From Pegoplata infirma (lineage: Eukaryota; Arthropoda; Insecta; Diptera; Anthomyiidae), in assembly GCA_963921195.1 (NCBI GenBank), contig OY992537.1, forward strand, positions 95,500,736 to 95,564,735: a stretch of 64,000 nt of DNA. Reading direction: 5' to 3'. Under the pieces are notes generated by a model that saw nothing but the letters and a program-made list of their open reading frames with translations, made no database searches and had not been told where the DNA came from. Both the position numbers and the translations under genes were made by a program. Positions 11,640 through 24,260 of the stretch are shown in pieces (positions within the stretch are counted from its first letter, which is position 1; each line of letters begins with the position of its first letter).

Positions 11640-12660
11640 TTAATATTCGGCTTCGGTTTCGGCCGAATATTGAAAATTTGGGCGAATATTTGGCTTCGGC
11701 TTCGGCCAAAAATGGTGTATTCGGTCGGACAATAGTTATTACTAGGGATGTGACTTCCATAAAAATGTTTTGATACTTGTAAAAAGAATACATTCATCAA
11801 AGTTCTGTATAATACTGAACATGTTACTTTGAATAATTTTGGTTCTCTTAAGATTTCAATATCTTATTAGTAAAACTCTTATAGATCGATAAACTTCTCA
11901 ATTCTCTTGTTTTATTTTATTTTCTTTTGTTATTTCGTTTGTTTTGTTTTTGTTCTTCTTTTTCTGTCGCGTAAGAAAAATAATTTTTTTTTTTCAACTT
12001 CCTAGAGTTTTTTTTTGTATCTGTTTTGTTTATGCATTACTTTATTTAATTTAGCCTCAACAAAACAATTGTGTATCGAATCAAGAAAACAAAAAACGTT
12101 TGTCGATTTTTTTTTTTGTTTTTGTTCTATGTGTCTCTTTCCTTTACTGAACACCCTACACTGCATTCGGATATAGGGTATGTTTAGTTAGAAATTTGAT
12201 TCTAAAGAGCATGTTTATCTAGGATTAAAATGATGTAATAATTATTTCACGAAACTGTATGGATGATGAGGAAACGGAAAAATCGATCGAATAGTTCTGA
12301 ACTATCGATCTAAAGACATGGACTGTGATCATTTAAACCATTGCACTATGGCCGAAAAACCCCAAATCGCGGCAAAAACTATTTCCCGACAAGCTAGCCT
12401 CACCAAATTTGGTATGCAGGGTTCTTGTGTCAAAATATTTGATTTGAGAAAAAATGGGCGGTCCACGCCCCCTTTTTCTAGTGGCCCACCCATAAGGGGG
12501 ATTTTCGAAAAAAAATAATGCTCACAAAACTGTATTTAATTAAAATCTTCCTTAATAATTTGAAGTGTCTGACCGAATATTCGGTAGGCAAAAAAGTACT
12601 ATTCGGCCATTATTCGGCTTCGTTCACATTTTTGGACGAATATGGCCGAATACCGAATAA
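11640..12660. repeat. CCGAATATTCGG-rich foldback region
   Basis: Left block 11,640-11,740 (TTCGGCTTCGGTTTCGGCCG) and right block 12,565-12,660 (AGTGTCTGACCGAATATTCG) carry the same CCGAATATTCGG palindromic motifs. The right block resembles the TAGTGTCCGACCGAA ends of the hAT-like element at 25,961-26,401. The part between (11,750-12,560) is T-rich and holds no convincing gene; the 66-codon frame at 12,318-12,518 has no recognisable domain. Confidence 0.45.
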
Positions 12661-14090
12661 ATGTAAAAAAAATTGTAGTCAATTGTTGAAAAACATATTC
12701 AAGTAGAAAAACACTTTTTTAGTGATAGTAATTTATTAAAAATATTTTTATTTTGAGGAAATTACGTTTTTTAATAACATAAAAAAAAAAAAATTTTTGA
12801 GTGTACAATTTTTTTGAGTGTATAATTTTTTTTGAGTGTAATTTTTTTTTTTTGTTTGAGAATAAAAAGTTTTTTGAATAAAAGAAACACTATTAAATAT
12901 TTTTGTAGCTTTCCACTAAGCTTTAAAGCGTTTTTAGTGTGTTTTTCAACACGTGAATTTGCGGAAAAAAACCATCTAAAATTCACGTTTTTGCTAATAA
13001 CTCATTCTTTCGCACTCGTTCGCATACCATATTAATATACAATAAAACCTGAGCTTTCTACGAAGATTTACATGTATAAAACTATTTTAACAATTGTTAA
13101 CATTTTAAGTTATACTCCGCGAAAGACGATAAAACTATTCACAATTTCATAAAAAATTACCCCTAAAAAAACTCAAAAATAACTACGAAATAAAATTTTT
13201 TTCCCAAATATGTTAAGAATTCGTAAAAATACTCCCCTCGAGTATTAAAATTCATATTCACAACATTTTTTTTAACCAAAATATATTTAAAAAAAAAATA
13301 TATAGATTTATTAAAATTTGGTTGCTTTACAATTTGCAACACGGGTTATAAAAACTGTATACATTAGCAGCTGTTTACACATCGACAGTGTTGCCAACTA
13401 TCATAACTTTTTTAAATTTTTTCTTACCAATATATTGGGAATGGAACACAATCAAAAAATTTTTGAAAATCTATACTTGAAAAATTGACTTTTTGCCGCC
13501 AAAATTGAAAATTCGGCCAAAGTGCATTGTCGACTATCGTCGATCTTTGGAGCCTTGTTGCTCCTAAACTAATCAAAATGTTTTTAAATTTTTTAAAGAT
13601 TCTGGATTAGACACCACTGCCTAATAATTATAAAAAGAAAAACTTTCTAATTTCCCTTCAAAACGATATGTATTTTGATGTCGTTAATGCGTCGTCTATC
13701 GTTTTCGTTTTACGTGATTAGCCCCATGGTTCTTTGGGGTTTCGGGAAATGCATGATCCCTCTGATTATTTGGAAGACAGATAAATGTTGAAATATGTTT
13801 TACGCTAGGAACTTAAAAATATCTTCTGTTCGGCTCATGTTTTTACAACGGTCATCAATACCATAATTCAGTAATGCGTTAAACAATTTACGGGTCAATG
13901 AATTACAATTGTGTGTGAAATTCGTTATTTAAGTATTCCGCGAAATAGTAAGGAGAGATGCAGGAAAAAACATCGACAGAGAGGAACAATGAGCGAATGG
14001 ATCCCACAGCATAGAAACAATCTAGGGACTTGCAACACGACGAGCTTACTAGGATAATCTTACAACTACGATTTTGTTCCGCTGAGGTAC
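12661..14090. other. AT-rich DNA without recognised gene
   Basis: A/T tracts, several GAGTGTA-ended remnants around 12,800-12,845 and mixed-composition DNA from 13,330. No repeat ends or protein domains were recognised. Confidence 0.4.
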
Positions 14091-14094
14091 CAAT

Positions 14095-14245
14095 CATAGA
14101 AGGGCAAATGGATGTGCCTACGAAACTTCGCGGCAAATCTAGTCCAATCCAAATTAAGTGAGCCACAGTGATTGTATCAATAACCGGAGTCGGTCTTACA
14201 CGGAAACACCCTGAATGGCTAAAGGTGAAGACAAAGTATACTTTT
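14095..14245 (+). pseudogene. Fragment of RNase-H-type non-LTR retrotransposon
   Basis: GGGCAAATGGATG and the following frame (VSITGVGLTRKHPEWL, compare SIITGHCLIWKHAERL in the copy at 22,181-23,672) place it in the segment downstream of RNase H. It is only about 150 bp and heavily diverged. Confidence 0.45.
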
Positions 14246-15095
14246 TACACCCTTGTGATTGAAATTAAAAAAAAAAAAAACTCGGCCTTAGTGAATCTAT
14301 TTTTCGGGAGATTATTCCATATTTCAATTTTCGAATCTCTCAAGAGCAACCCCTTTTATAAAAGTTAATTTATTCGCATTCGCCTCCAACTTTTCGATAG
14401 AAATGTTATCTCCAATAGAACTACATTAACGGAAGTCAATAAATCATTGTTAGGTTAGGGGTGGCGCAGTCAAAAACTCCTTACATAGACCAGAGTCACA
14501 TGAGATCATAAAAGGGTACTTGCGGATCTCAAGAATACCTCTGGGGCCGGATGGTATACCAACAGTGGTACTGATCTGTTCATATTGTCGTACCGTACAG
14601 GAGTTTTTCCAACTTGTTGGAAGGTTGCCAATGTACAGCCAAATTCCCACACAGCTCGAAAGAATTTCAGGCCAATTAGGGTATACTAACGGAAACAGCT
14701 CTTCATGAGCTCGTTGGTACCATCAAGAGATCGCTTTCGGTAAAGGAGTAAACTATAGTGGTATTTCTTAACATAGAGGGGGTTTTTAATAATATCATCC
14801 TAGACTCGTTAATAGTGGCATTGTCTGGTCTGAGAGAAAGCGAGGGATCGTTTTAACGTCTGAATTGGGAGCGTCTGTCATATCTGTAGGGGCGGGCCAT
14901 AGGGAGGTGAACTTTCGCCACTTTTTTTGAGCCTGGCTTTGAATTCAATGCTGTTACCTCTAGAAGCACGTAGCTGTCATGTTGTCGCATATGCTGACGA
15001 TGTCGCGATAGCGGTAAAGGGAAATCATCTAGCTACATTTAGAGAAATTCTTTAGGGTTGTCTGATAGATCTGTCTAAATAGGCAAGAGGCTGTG

Positions 15096-15829
15096 CCCAG
15101 CAAAACTTTGGTAATGGGTAGTGATTATATAACACATTACCAGGTAATGTATATACCTTATTTGTAGCATTATTTTAGGATGTCTTACCAAACAATTGTT
15201 CCACAACGTATTATTTTCAAGTGAAAAATAATGCATTACTAATAATTTGCTACGTAATTCATGATTATTCGAAAAAATGTATTTCATATTTATTATTTCT
15301 AAACATTAAATCATGGATGACTTATATTTGGTTACATTATGTATTATTTGAAAGTTTGAAATAATGCATTATTTATAATTGGATGCATAATGCATTACAA
15401 TAACATAAAAAATAATTATTTTATAAAAAAAATGCATAAGTTTAAACTAGAGTTGGGCTCACGGCAGGAAATTTCTAACGACACACACTCACGAGCATAT
15501 TTTATCTACTTACACTCACTTACAATCACGTAAGTAAATTTAATACAAAATTACTTTTTCACTACTCGTAACACCTTATATATTATCTTCTGGTATGGTA
15601 TATTATTTCATTTCTAGTAACCTATAAAATATCATATATTTTACACCTTACTCATATTCTTTGTTATAAATTTATGACTTATTTTATACCTTACTGGTAT
15701 TCTTTGTGATAATGTGGATGCATTACTTTGAGTCTCATCGCCTGTTAAAATCATCAATGCTGCAATGTATAAAATAAGAGATCCTATACCTTATTTTATA
15801 CCTTATTTGGTAATCTAAGTTTTGCTGGG
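15096..15829. mobile_element. CCCAGCAAAA MITE with 2-bp TSD (TG)
   Basis: The ends are CCCAGCAAAACTTTGGTAAT and TTACCAAATAAGG...AAGTTTTGCTGGG. The host retrotransposon gives the empty site: the antisense copy reads through ACTGTGGTCTAGGAGTT, whereas here CTGTG is followed by the element and then TGGTCTGGGAGTT. Only the dinucleotide TG is duplicated (15,094-15,095 and 15,830-15,831). The interior contains TAATGCATTA-type palindromes and no coding frame. Sister copies are at 37,467 and 51,639. Confidence 0.85.
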
Positions 15830-17771
15830 TGGTCTGGGAGTTAATCCAAGTAAATCAGAGTCAGTTTTGTTTTCAAAGAAAAAAAGGTTTCTCTTTTGAA
15901 CCTATTTGGAGCAAAGTATCTTGGAGTATTTCTAGATAGGAAGTTGAATTTCAGGCGTAATATTGAGGCACGGGTTAGAAAAACAACGACAGCTTTATAT
16001 TCCTGTAAAAGGCCATTGAAAAATGATGGGGGTTTAGTCCTAAAGTCATTCATTGGATCTATACAGCAGTGGTGCTTCCAATTCTGCTGTATGGAATCTT
16101 TGTCTGGTGGCCTGCTTTAGAGACAAAAGGGAACTGCGCCTTCATCACGATGATACAGAGAATGGCGTCGATGTGCATCACTGGTGCTCTTCGACTACAT
16201 TTGGCAATTCGACTTAATAACACACTTCAATGGAGGAGCAGCGATTGTGGCCATAGCGCGATCTTGAAGAAGATAACAATACCACAAAATGTTGACTGTG
16301 CTCCCTCTTCGAGCTTTTTTGAGCACCCCTTTACCAATATGATACCATCCAGGAAGTCTTGGATGAGGGGAATTCCGGGCAGTGTATCCTCCATAAATTT
16401 TTACACGGATGGATCGAGGCTGAACGAACAAGTGGGGTTTGGATTCTATTCGGAGGAGCTTGGGTTGAGCCTGGCTCGAAGATTGCCGGATCATTGCAGT
16501 GTTTACCAGGCAGAGATGCTGGCAATAAAGCAAGTGGCTGACTGGTTGAGCTGTCATGTATTGTCTACAACTGCAGTCAACATCTATTCTGACAGTTAAG
16601 CCACGGTCAAGTTCCTGGAGTCAATGTTTCTGAAAACAAGATCTGCCCGTAACCGCCGCACTGTGGTCAATATTTTGAGATAGCGGCCAAAACTCCTTTT
16701 GGTTTTTGTTCTCCGATTTTAAAGTTATTAGACTCATATGAAAGTAGACAGTAGTAAACCTCGGGAGCCAAAAAATTATAACTCTATTTCAACTATTTCA
16801 CTGAGAACAGGGTGGTCCAAAATGGGCTTTTTCAGAATTTAGTAAATTTATGATATTTTAAGTTAATTTTTAAAGTTTAAATGATCATAACTTTTTTGTT
16901 TTTCAAGATTTTTGGACGAAATAAATTTTGTGTTGCAACTTAACTTATTTCCTATTACTGGTAAAAAAATTGAAGCTCTACTGTTTTCGGAACAATTTAA
17001 ATATTTTTTTTAAAAAAGGTCAAATTTCTCGGAATTTTCCTACTTCATAGAGCACAACTCCTGTGAGTCAAGCTGAGTCAAAACACAAATTTACTATTTT
17101 GTAGTCCTAACTTTCCCCTACATTCCTATATACACATGTCCATGCATCGGGACTGCACTTTTTGAGCTACAGCAATTTTTCTGACTCAAGGTAAGATATT
17201 CGGTACAAATGCACGTCATATTTTTTGAGAAGTTATTTGTATGTGAAAGTGGCTATTATGCATATATTTTGATGAAATTTTGTACAAGAGTTCTTATTGA
17301 CCCAAAAAATAATTCTGTTGAAATTAGGAGAAGTTGGCCCATATTTGGACCTAGTCCACATAGAAGGGTGTATCAAAATTTTGACAAAAATGACAATAGA
17401 ACTCTCAAATTATGTGGTATCTGGCAATTCATTTGGAAAAGGTAAAAATTATTTTATTGCCATCTAATATTACATAACTTAAATACCTGAAAATTGCAAA
17501 TAAATTTAAAACCAATCGAAATAACTGGTAAAACCAAGTACCTGTTATATTAATACCAGTACCTGTTAACTCTCAAATTATGTGATCTAGCAATTCATTT
17601 GGAAAAGGTAAAAAAAGATTTTACATCCCCAAAGATTATAATTTGTTTCTAATTTTAGTATAAATTTTTATTAATACATTTAAATAAAATATATGTGCAC
17701 TTTAAATCAATAGTAAAAGTTTACTTAAAATTTTATCGATGTTGTGTTCTGTATATAATATATCCAAATGG

Positions 17772-19165
17772 CAGTGGCGTATACAGGGCTCCCGGGCCCC
17801 CCCGATATGATTTCACAAATTTAAAAATTTAGTATTAAAAACAAGTACAATGTTTAAAAACTTCTTAAAAAATTCAAAAAACATTTAAAAATCTTAAAAA
17901 TTTCTGAAGAAAATCTTTCGAATCTAAAAATTTTTCACAAGGAAATTTTTCGACTTTTTTATTGTAAAAATGTCGCACTTTTTCTTTAGGAAAAATGTGA
18001 CAGAATTCAAAATTTTGTTTTTATGAAAATGTCTCAGAAACTGAGGCTTTTCTATATGAAAATGTTTCAGAATCTGAAAATTTTCTATAGGAACAATGTC
18101 TCTGAATCTGAATTTTGTATAGAAAAAATGCTCAAAATCTGAGATTTTTCTGTTGTAAAAATGTCTTAGAATCTAAAATTTTTTTTATAAGAAAAATGTC
18201 TTAGAATCTGAGTATTTTCTATGGAATCTGAGAATTTTCTATAGGGAAAATTTTCTTGAATCTGAGACTTTTTTTTTACAAAAAATGTTTAAGAATCTGA
18301 GACTTTTTCTATAGAAAAAATGTCTGAGAATCTGTGACTTTTTCTATAAGAAAAATGTCTCAGAATCTGAGACTTTCTGTAGAAAATTTGTTTCAGGATC
18401 TGAGACTTTTGCTATGTATAGGATAAATGTGTAAGAATCTGAGACTTTTTCTGTAGGATTTTTTTTAGAATCCGAGAGTTTTTCTTTACGGAAAATGTTT
18501 TAGAATTTTGGACCTTTTTCGTTTTTCTATTAAAAAAGTCGCAGAATCTGAATCATTTTTCTTATAGAAAGTTTAACATTTTCTCAGAAACTAAGATTTT
18601 TGAGTAGAATGTTTCAGAATTTGAGCAAATGTTCTAGACTTTTTCTATAGAAGAAATATCTCAGATTCTAGGAAAATGTCTTACAATCGGAGTATTTTCT
18701 CTTGGAAAAGTTTTTATAATTTTGTTCATAGAATCATTTTTTCAAAGTAAATTTCCCGAGAAACGCTTTCTATTGGCAATATGATTTAGTGTCTAAGACA
18801 TTTTCTATAACAAAAATATCACTTAAATTGTCTTAAGGAAACTGTCATGGAATCTTAGACTTTTCTTTAAAAGAAATTTTTAGATTCTGATAATTTTTTT
18901 TGTAAAAATGTATCAGCATCTGATATTTTAAGAGATTTAAGAATTCTTACATCTATTTAAAAAAAAATTTAAATGTAAAAAAATTTTAAGAGTTCGATTT
19001 TCAAAAGTTTTAAAATTACACAAAAATTAAGAAGCTTATTTAGTTACATTTAGTTCTAGGAAAAGACGATCGAAAAAATTCCAAATTCAATGTAAACTTT
19101 TTGGTAAAAAAAAATTGAAAAAAAATGTTGGGCCCCCTCGAAAAAAAATCCTGGATACGCCCCTG
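17772..19165. mobile_element. hAT-like element with CAGTGGCGTA/CAGGGGCGTA ends
   Basis: Left end CAGTGGCGTATACAGGGCTC, right end (inverted) CAGGGGCGTATCCAGG, with an exact 8-bp TSD CCAAATGG (17,764-17,771 and 19,166-19,173). Most of the interior (about 17,900-18,900) is a degenerate array of 25-35-bp units of the type AATCTGAGACTTTTTCTATA / GAAAAATGTCTC. There is no transposase. Confidence 0.85.
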
Positions 19166-19263
19166 CCAAATGGTATTGATATTGTTGGGAATTTTAGTGT
19201 TATTTTTCAGTTTAATCCTCACAAGAATTAGCTTTCTTCAAAAAAAAACCAACCTTTGGCCCC

Positions 19264-19457
19264 TGTGAATATTGAGACTAAATAAATGTCAGGGGCCAAA
19301 TGTTGGCATTTTCTGACCAAAATTAAGTTTAGGAATAATAAATAAGTGTTGGTTGTAAAATGTGAATATTGAGACTAAATAAATGTCAGGGGCCAAATGT
19401 TGGCATTTTCTGACCAAAATTAAGTTTAGGAATAATAAATAAGTATTGGTTGTAAAA
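19264..19457. repeat. 97-bp direct tandem repeat, two copies
   Basis: TGTGAATATTGAGACTAAAT begins at 19,264 and again at 19,361. The two 97-bp units are nearly identical (AAGTGTTGG versus AAGTATTGG). The high identity suggests a recent local duplication inside the Transib-like element. Confidence 0.85.
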
Positions 19458-20416
19458 TACGATTGTAGAAAATAAGAAATTATAAAAAAAAATACCTATT
19501 TAAAATGTCAAAATATTCAACTTTTACATGGAAACTCAACAAAAAATTAAAATGCATTTTTAACTCCACATTACTTACGTTCCTATCAGTCGATTTTTAC
19601 GTTTGAACACGCAAATTGAAGCTTAAAGTCCCTCCTATTGAACAAAACAAATTGCGTAAAAAAATACCAATCCTGTCAAGAGTTATAGAGTTTTGACCGC
19701 TATCTCGCGAAATTGACCACTGTGCGCCGCACGTCTTTAAATAAGATGACCAAGCAGTTTGGCAATCGACTCATATGGGTCCCAGGGAACAGAGACATTC
19801 CAGGGAATTGAAGGACCGAGGAGCTTGCAAAAATTACCTTACAGGTTCCAACTTAATGGGATTGTGTTAGTATGCTCAAGAAACTTGCAAGCAAAACCTA
19901 CGTATTTGTTCCGCGATGGAGACTAATCAAAGATGGGCAAATGGATGGACGTGTGAGACAACACGACTGATCTGGCTTTCTCTTAATCAGAGGCGCACAA
20001 GTTAGCTGATATCACTATCAAGAGGAGATATTTCGAGGTTAGTTGCTATAATTACCGGATGCTGTCTTATAGGGAAGCACGCAGATCGGTTAAATGTGCC
20101 GTCAAAAGACTTATGCCGGAGTTGCATGGTTGAAGAGGATTAGGGAGACCTTCGAACACTTCATCTACCATTTCCCGGCACTTTCTGGACAGAGACTTGC
20201 TTCACTGGGATCTAGGGAGCTGCATGATCTTTATGATTTGTCGGATGTCAAAATTCAATATCTAAGAAGTTTCATAAGAAGCTCAAATTGATTTAACGAC
20301 AGCGACTAGTAGGGAAACCTATTACAGTCACGTGGTATCATTATGGACCTCAGAGTCTACGTGTTTCGACATAAAACGTCAGCAGCCACTTACAACCTAA
20401 TCTTACCTAACCTATT

Positions 20417-20642
20417 CGTTTGCAGCACTCTGTGGTCTAGTAGATTCCATCCGTTTGTCATCGATTGTGCAGTTGCTCGAACATCGCATTGCACAGAAGG
20501 TTCATTTATTAGTCGAACTTTCCGTATGCAGAATAAACTCCCCGCAGAAGTCTTCCTAGTTTCTTTTAATGTAAATAAATTCAAGTCAAATGTCCAGAAA
20601 CACTACTCCCTCTTTCCTTCTCCTCATAGCCTGTTTTCCTGA
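20417..20642 (+). pseudogene. Jockey-like ORF2 C-terminus relic
   Basis: An open frame reads RFHPFVIDCAVARTSHCTE, then FISRTFRMQNKLPAEVFLVS, then NVNKFKSNVQKHYSLFP, followed by TGA at about 20,640. This is the typical tail of Jockey-clade ORF2 proteins and the same family as the minus-strand relic at 7,525-7,905. It directly follows the 3' end of the RNase-H-type retrotransposon, so one inserted at the edge of the other. Confidence 0.75.
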
Positions 20643-20840
20643 TATCAACACAATGGACTGCATTCGTAGAGGCGTTCCCGGAGTGTTGGTTGAAAGTTAA
20701 TAAAAATAATTTAAAGATAATTAAGAACACGTACTCCACCACTTTCGAGGGCACGTAGAAAATGGAAAATGGGAATTTGTATTCTAGTTTCACGACATTT
20801 TTAAAATTTGTTGGTAAGAACTACTCTGATTTGGAGCCTA

Positions 20841-21120
20841 CACACAAAAAAAATTTTACCAAGTACTTGGGAGGATATGCGTTTTTAAAGTTTTTTGCAT
20901 ACATTATGCAAAAAATATCATCATTTTACCAAGTTTTTGCTTGTTTTTGATAAAAGTTTAGAAAATATTCATAAGAGTATTTAACCTTGTGTAATTTTAC
21001 AAACCTTAACCAAAATTATGCAAAAACTTGGTAAAACGTTACAAAATTTTTCATAGTTAATGCAAAAAACTTTAAAAACGCATATCCTCCCAAGTTATTG
21101 GTAAAATATTTTTTTGTGTG
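20841..21120. mobile_element. 280-bp palindromic MITE, TA TSD
   Basis: Ends CACACAAAAAAAATTTTACC and GGTAAAATATTTTTTTGTGTG are inverted repeats that extend for about 60 bp (GTACTTGGGAGGATATGCG / CGCATATCCTCCCAAGTTAT). TA flanks both sides (20,839-20,840; 21,121-21,122). Confidence 0.85.
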
Positions 21121-21122
21121 TA

Positions 21123-22180
21123 AGTAATCAGATCGAACTAATTATTCAAAATAAACCAAATTTTATGTTAGAAAGAAATCTAAGAAAACGATCGGTTTTC
21201 GTTATATCCTCAATTCAAAAAACGGCTGTAGCATATCTAATGCTCTACTCAGACCGATTTTGTACTATATGTATGTCTCACTTGCTTTTTTTTTTGTGTC
21301 TTCTATCCACCACATGATGATGATTGTGGAGCCAATGTGTAGTCAGTCACAAGTTAGTTAGCCTGCAAGAATATGCTTGCTTGTGCTTGCCTATGGGCAC
21401 AGAACAACAACAACAAAAAATACAACCAAAAAAAACTCCACAAAAAAAAAGACGATCGATCATTTAAAAGTTTTGCCTGTTATACGACTCTGCACATATG
21501 GTTTATTCTCATACGATATGAACGAACTCTGTGTTCTTTGTATTTCTTCCTGCTGATGTAGATTTTTTTTTTCAATTTTTTTCAACTTTTTTGTTTAGAA
21601 AAAGAGCTCCTCATCATTAGCTACTGCAGAGTCAAACAACGACGACAGCAACAGCAGCAGGCAAACAGAAATATTTTACCTCTAGGTTTATGTCTGCCTT
21701 CTTGCTGACTGTTTGAATTGGGTGCTTTCATCATGCATGCGTGTGCATGGTTATAAAACTAAAAACGAAATACGGAAATTTTGCCTGCTAGAAGTTTTAA
21801 GACCTCAAGTCTATACATCGTTCAAATCTGTATGTCTGTCCATTAGTTTTGTTATAATTTTATTTTTCCTGTGTATGCATGTGTTCCATGCAACAGTGAT
21901 GACAATTTAGTGATTTTTAGAGGTTTATAAAAGTTTGTCGTAAGCAACATTTATTTCGAAGTTAACTCATTGACGACCATTCATTTTCTGCCGACGCGAT
22001 TTTCAGTTTCTGTTCATTGTCGTGATCTGTGACCTAATAATAGTTATGAAAAAAAAGTGGACCCCTAACCCCTCGCGTTCCCACTTAATCTTCTTGGTGA
22101 AAAAATTTTTCCTAACGAAGTTCTGGTCACAGCTATTTGCTATTCGCTGTGATTTTTAAGATCTGTAACTCAACAATAGC
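21123..22180. other. Probably low-copy intergenic DNA
   Basis: The composition is more balanced and includes CAACAACAACAAC and GACAGCAACAGCAGCAGGC tracts. No repeats shared with the rest of the window were noticed in 21,130-21,950; 22,010-22,170 resembles pieces near 10,080-10,230. The short frames at 21,114, 21,373 and 21,713 show no domain or signal peptide I trust. Confidence 0.4.
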
Positions 22181-23672
22181 TAGGTTAGGTTGTAAGTGGC
22201 TGCTGACGTTTTACGTCAACACACGTAGACTCTGAGGTCCATTGTGATACCACGGGACCGTAATAGGTTTCCCTACTAGTCCCTGTCGTTAAATCAGCTT
22301 GAGCTTCTTATGAAACTCCTTAGATGTTGAATTTTGACATCCGACAAATCAGAAAGATCGTACAGCTCACTAGATCCCAGTGAAGCAAGTCTCTGACCAG
22401 AAAGTGCCGGGCAATGGCAAATAAAGTGTTCGATAGTTTCCAACTCCTCTTCATCCATGCAACTTCGGCAAAAGTCATTCGACGGCATATTTAACCGCTC
22501 TGCGTGCTTCCATATAAGACAGTGTCCGGTAATTATAGAAACCACCGTCGAAATCTCTCCTCTTGGAAGCGATATAAGCTCACTTGTGCGCCCCTGATTA
22601 AAAGAAGGCCAAATCAGTCGTGTTGTCTCACACGTCCATCCATTTGTCCATCTTTGATTAGTCTTTGTCGTGAAACAAAGCTAGAGCCATACCAACACAT
22701 TCCAATTCTGTTAGGTAGTTCCTAGTCTTGCAAGCTCATCGGCTTTGCAATTCCCTGGAACGTCTCTGTGCCCTGGGACTCATATGAGTCGTATGTTAAA
22801 CTGCTTGGCCATCTCATTTTAAGACGTGCGGCAGTTAAGGGCAGATCTTGTTTTCAGAAACATTAAATCCAGGGACTTGACCGCGGCTTGACTGTCAGTA
22901 TTGATGTTGACTGCGGTTGTAGACAAGATATTGCAGCTCAACCAGTCAGTCACTTCCTTTATTGCCAGCATCTCTGCCTGGTAAACACTGCAATGATCTG
23001 ACAATCTTCGAGCCAGGCTCAATCCAAGCTCTTCCGAAAAGACTCCAAAGCCCACTTGTTCCATCCAATGAACGACTTGATCCAATGAACGACTTGAGGG
23101 CTAAAACCCCATTCCCTTTTACAGGAATATAAAGCAATCGTTGCTTTTCTCACCCGTTCCTCAATATTACGCCTAAAATTCAACTTATTATCTAGAAATA
23201 CTCCAAGATACTTGGCTCCATCTGAGAAGGTGATTTCAGTGACGTACTGAGAAATAGGATCAAAAGTAGGAATCTTATTTTTTGTAAACAAAACAAGCTC
23301 TGTTTTACTTGGTTTAACTCCTAGACCACAGTCTCTTGTCCATTTAGACAGATCTTTCAGAGAACCCTGAAGAATGTCCCTCAATGTTGGCAGATGCTTC
23401 CCCTTTACCGCTACCGCGACATCGTCAGCATATGCGACAACATTACAACCATGTGCTTCTAGAGATAGCAGCATTGAATTCAGTGCCAGGTTCCAAAGAA
23501 GCGGCGAAAGAACACCTCCTTGTGGTGTGCCCCTATTGACAAATCGAGATATGACGGACGCTCCCAATTCAGACGTTATACGTTTATTGACAAGTAGGTT
23601 TTCCGCCATTAAAACGATCCCACGATTTACTCCTAGACCAGAAAATGCTACTCTACAGGAATTTGGAAGTAA
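22181..23672 (-). pseudogene. RNase-H-type (LOA/R1-like) non-LTR retrotransposon, 5'-truncated
   Basis: The best preserved piece is a 196-residue frame (23,019-23,609) with RT motifs RGTPQGGVLSP (residues 26-36) and YADDVAVAVKG (60-70), then KYLGVFLDNKLNFRRN. After a frameshift the RNase H part follows: YQAEMLAIKE and NTDSQAAVKSL at 22,819-23,085, WVPGH-like DNA near 22,770, and the post-RNase-H zinc-like block SIITGHCLIWKHAERL, CRSCMDEEELETIEHFICHC at 22,294-22,545. The 3' end is about 22,181 (AACCTAACCTA on the minus strand). The 5' side stops in SGLGVNRGIV at about 23,665, as expected for incomplete reverse transcription. Frameshifts and internal stops make it inactive. It is the same family as 14,480-20,416, in opposite orientation. 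Confidence 0.85.
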
Positions 23673-23936
23673 AGATCCTTTTGTCCCTAAAATAGAGATT
23701 ATTATTTTACAACCTTTGAGGGCCTACAGTGAGTAAGTGGATCATTTATTTAGAGACTTACTGAAAACTAGACTTTTATTGCCCAAACACTACTCTACAA
23801 TTCATCTTTTAACACATTTACCCTACCTTTTACCTCATCGAAAATAATAGCCAAAAACGCTTTGGCAAGTATACTTGCCTGTGGTCGTTAAAGTGTTTAA
23901 AAATCGGCCATAAATTAATTTTCAGAATAAGAACTG

Positions 23937-24174
23937 GGTGCTAATTCTCAGAGTCGATAGCAATCGAAATTCTACTCGAACGTGCGATTTGTCAATTTTT
24001 TTGATCCCTAAAATTATGCTTTGAAAAGTTTAAGCTTTTTTATGTTTAAGTGTAGTGAAAGAAAAATATAAAAAGCATGTATTTATCATAGCATAGTTTT
24101 AGGCATAGATATAAATTGAAAAATCGCACGTTCGAGTAGAATTTCGATCGCTATCGACTTCGAGAATTAGCACC
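23937..24174. mobile_element. 238-bp MITE (GGTGCTAATTCTC ends), copy H1
   Basis: Inverted termini GGTGCTAATTCTCAGAGTCG and CGAGAATTAGCACC with long matching arms (ATCGAAATTCTACTCGAACG). Flanked by CTG on both sides (23,934-23,936; 24,175-24,177), a possible 3-bp TSD. A second copy follows 86 bp downstream. Confidence 0.75.
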
Positions 24175-24260
24175 CTGGTTTCAGAACATAATGTACAACT
24201 TACTGCAGATTAAGAAAACTTATAGAAGAATCGACATCCTTATTCTACTAGTAAGACCTG

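Larger units (their letters stand above)
16659..19724. mobile_element. Transib-like non-autonomous element, 3.07 kb
   Basis: The termini are CACTGTGGTCAAT and (inverted) CACAGTGGTCAAT, continuing with GAGATAGCGGyCAAAACTC on both sides. They are flanked by a 5-bp duplication CGCCG (16,654-16,658 and 19,725-19,729). The uninterrupted retrotransposon sequence would read CCGCCGCACGTC, as in the antisense copy near 22,825. CAC-ended TIRs with a 5-bp GC-rich TSD match the Transib superfamily, and the first seven bases equal RSS heptamers. The interior is non-coding, holds a hAT-like insertion and a 97-bp tandem repeat. Confidence 0.75.
14480..20416 (+). pseudogene. RNase-H-type (LOA/R1-like) non-LTR retrotransposon, dead and split
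   Basis: An ORF2 relic is readable in pieces: RT start with LGPDGIPTVV (about 14,540), a motif-A-like FLNIEGVFNNI (about 14,765, catalytic Asp replaced by Asn), a YADD-like MLTM/YADDV region near 14,990, thumb (YLGVFLDRKLNFRRN, about 15,925), RNase H (FYTDGS about 16,400; YQAEMLAIKQ about 16,505; NIYSDS then stop), WVPGN about 19,775, and the post-RNase-H block ITGCCLIGKHADRL, CRSC, ETFEHF at 20,050-20,290. The 3' end is near 20,416 after TTACAACCTAATCTTACC. A CCC MITE (15,096-15,829) and a Transib-like element (16,659-19,724) split it. Stops and frameshifts are numerous. Confidence 0.85.

Noticed and set aside
12318..12518. 66-codon frame with mixed composition
   Set aside because: No domain, signal peptide or splice context; the GGGCGGTCCACGCCCC stretch suggests another repeat.
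16195..16557. 120-codon minus-strand frame
   Set aside because: Antisense shadow of the RNase H region of the plus-strand retrotransposon.
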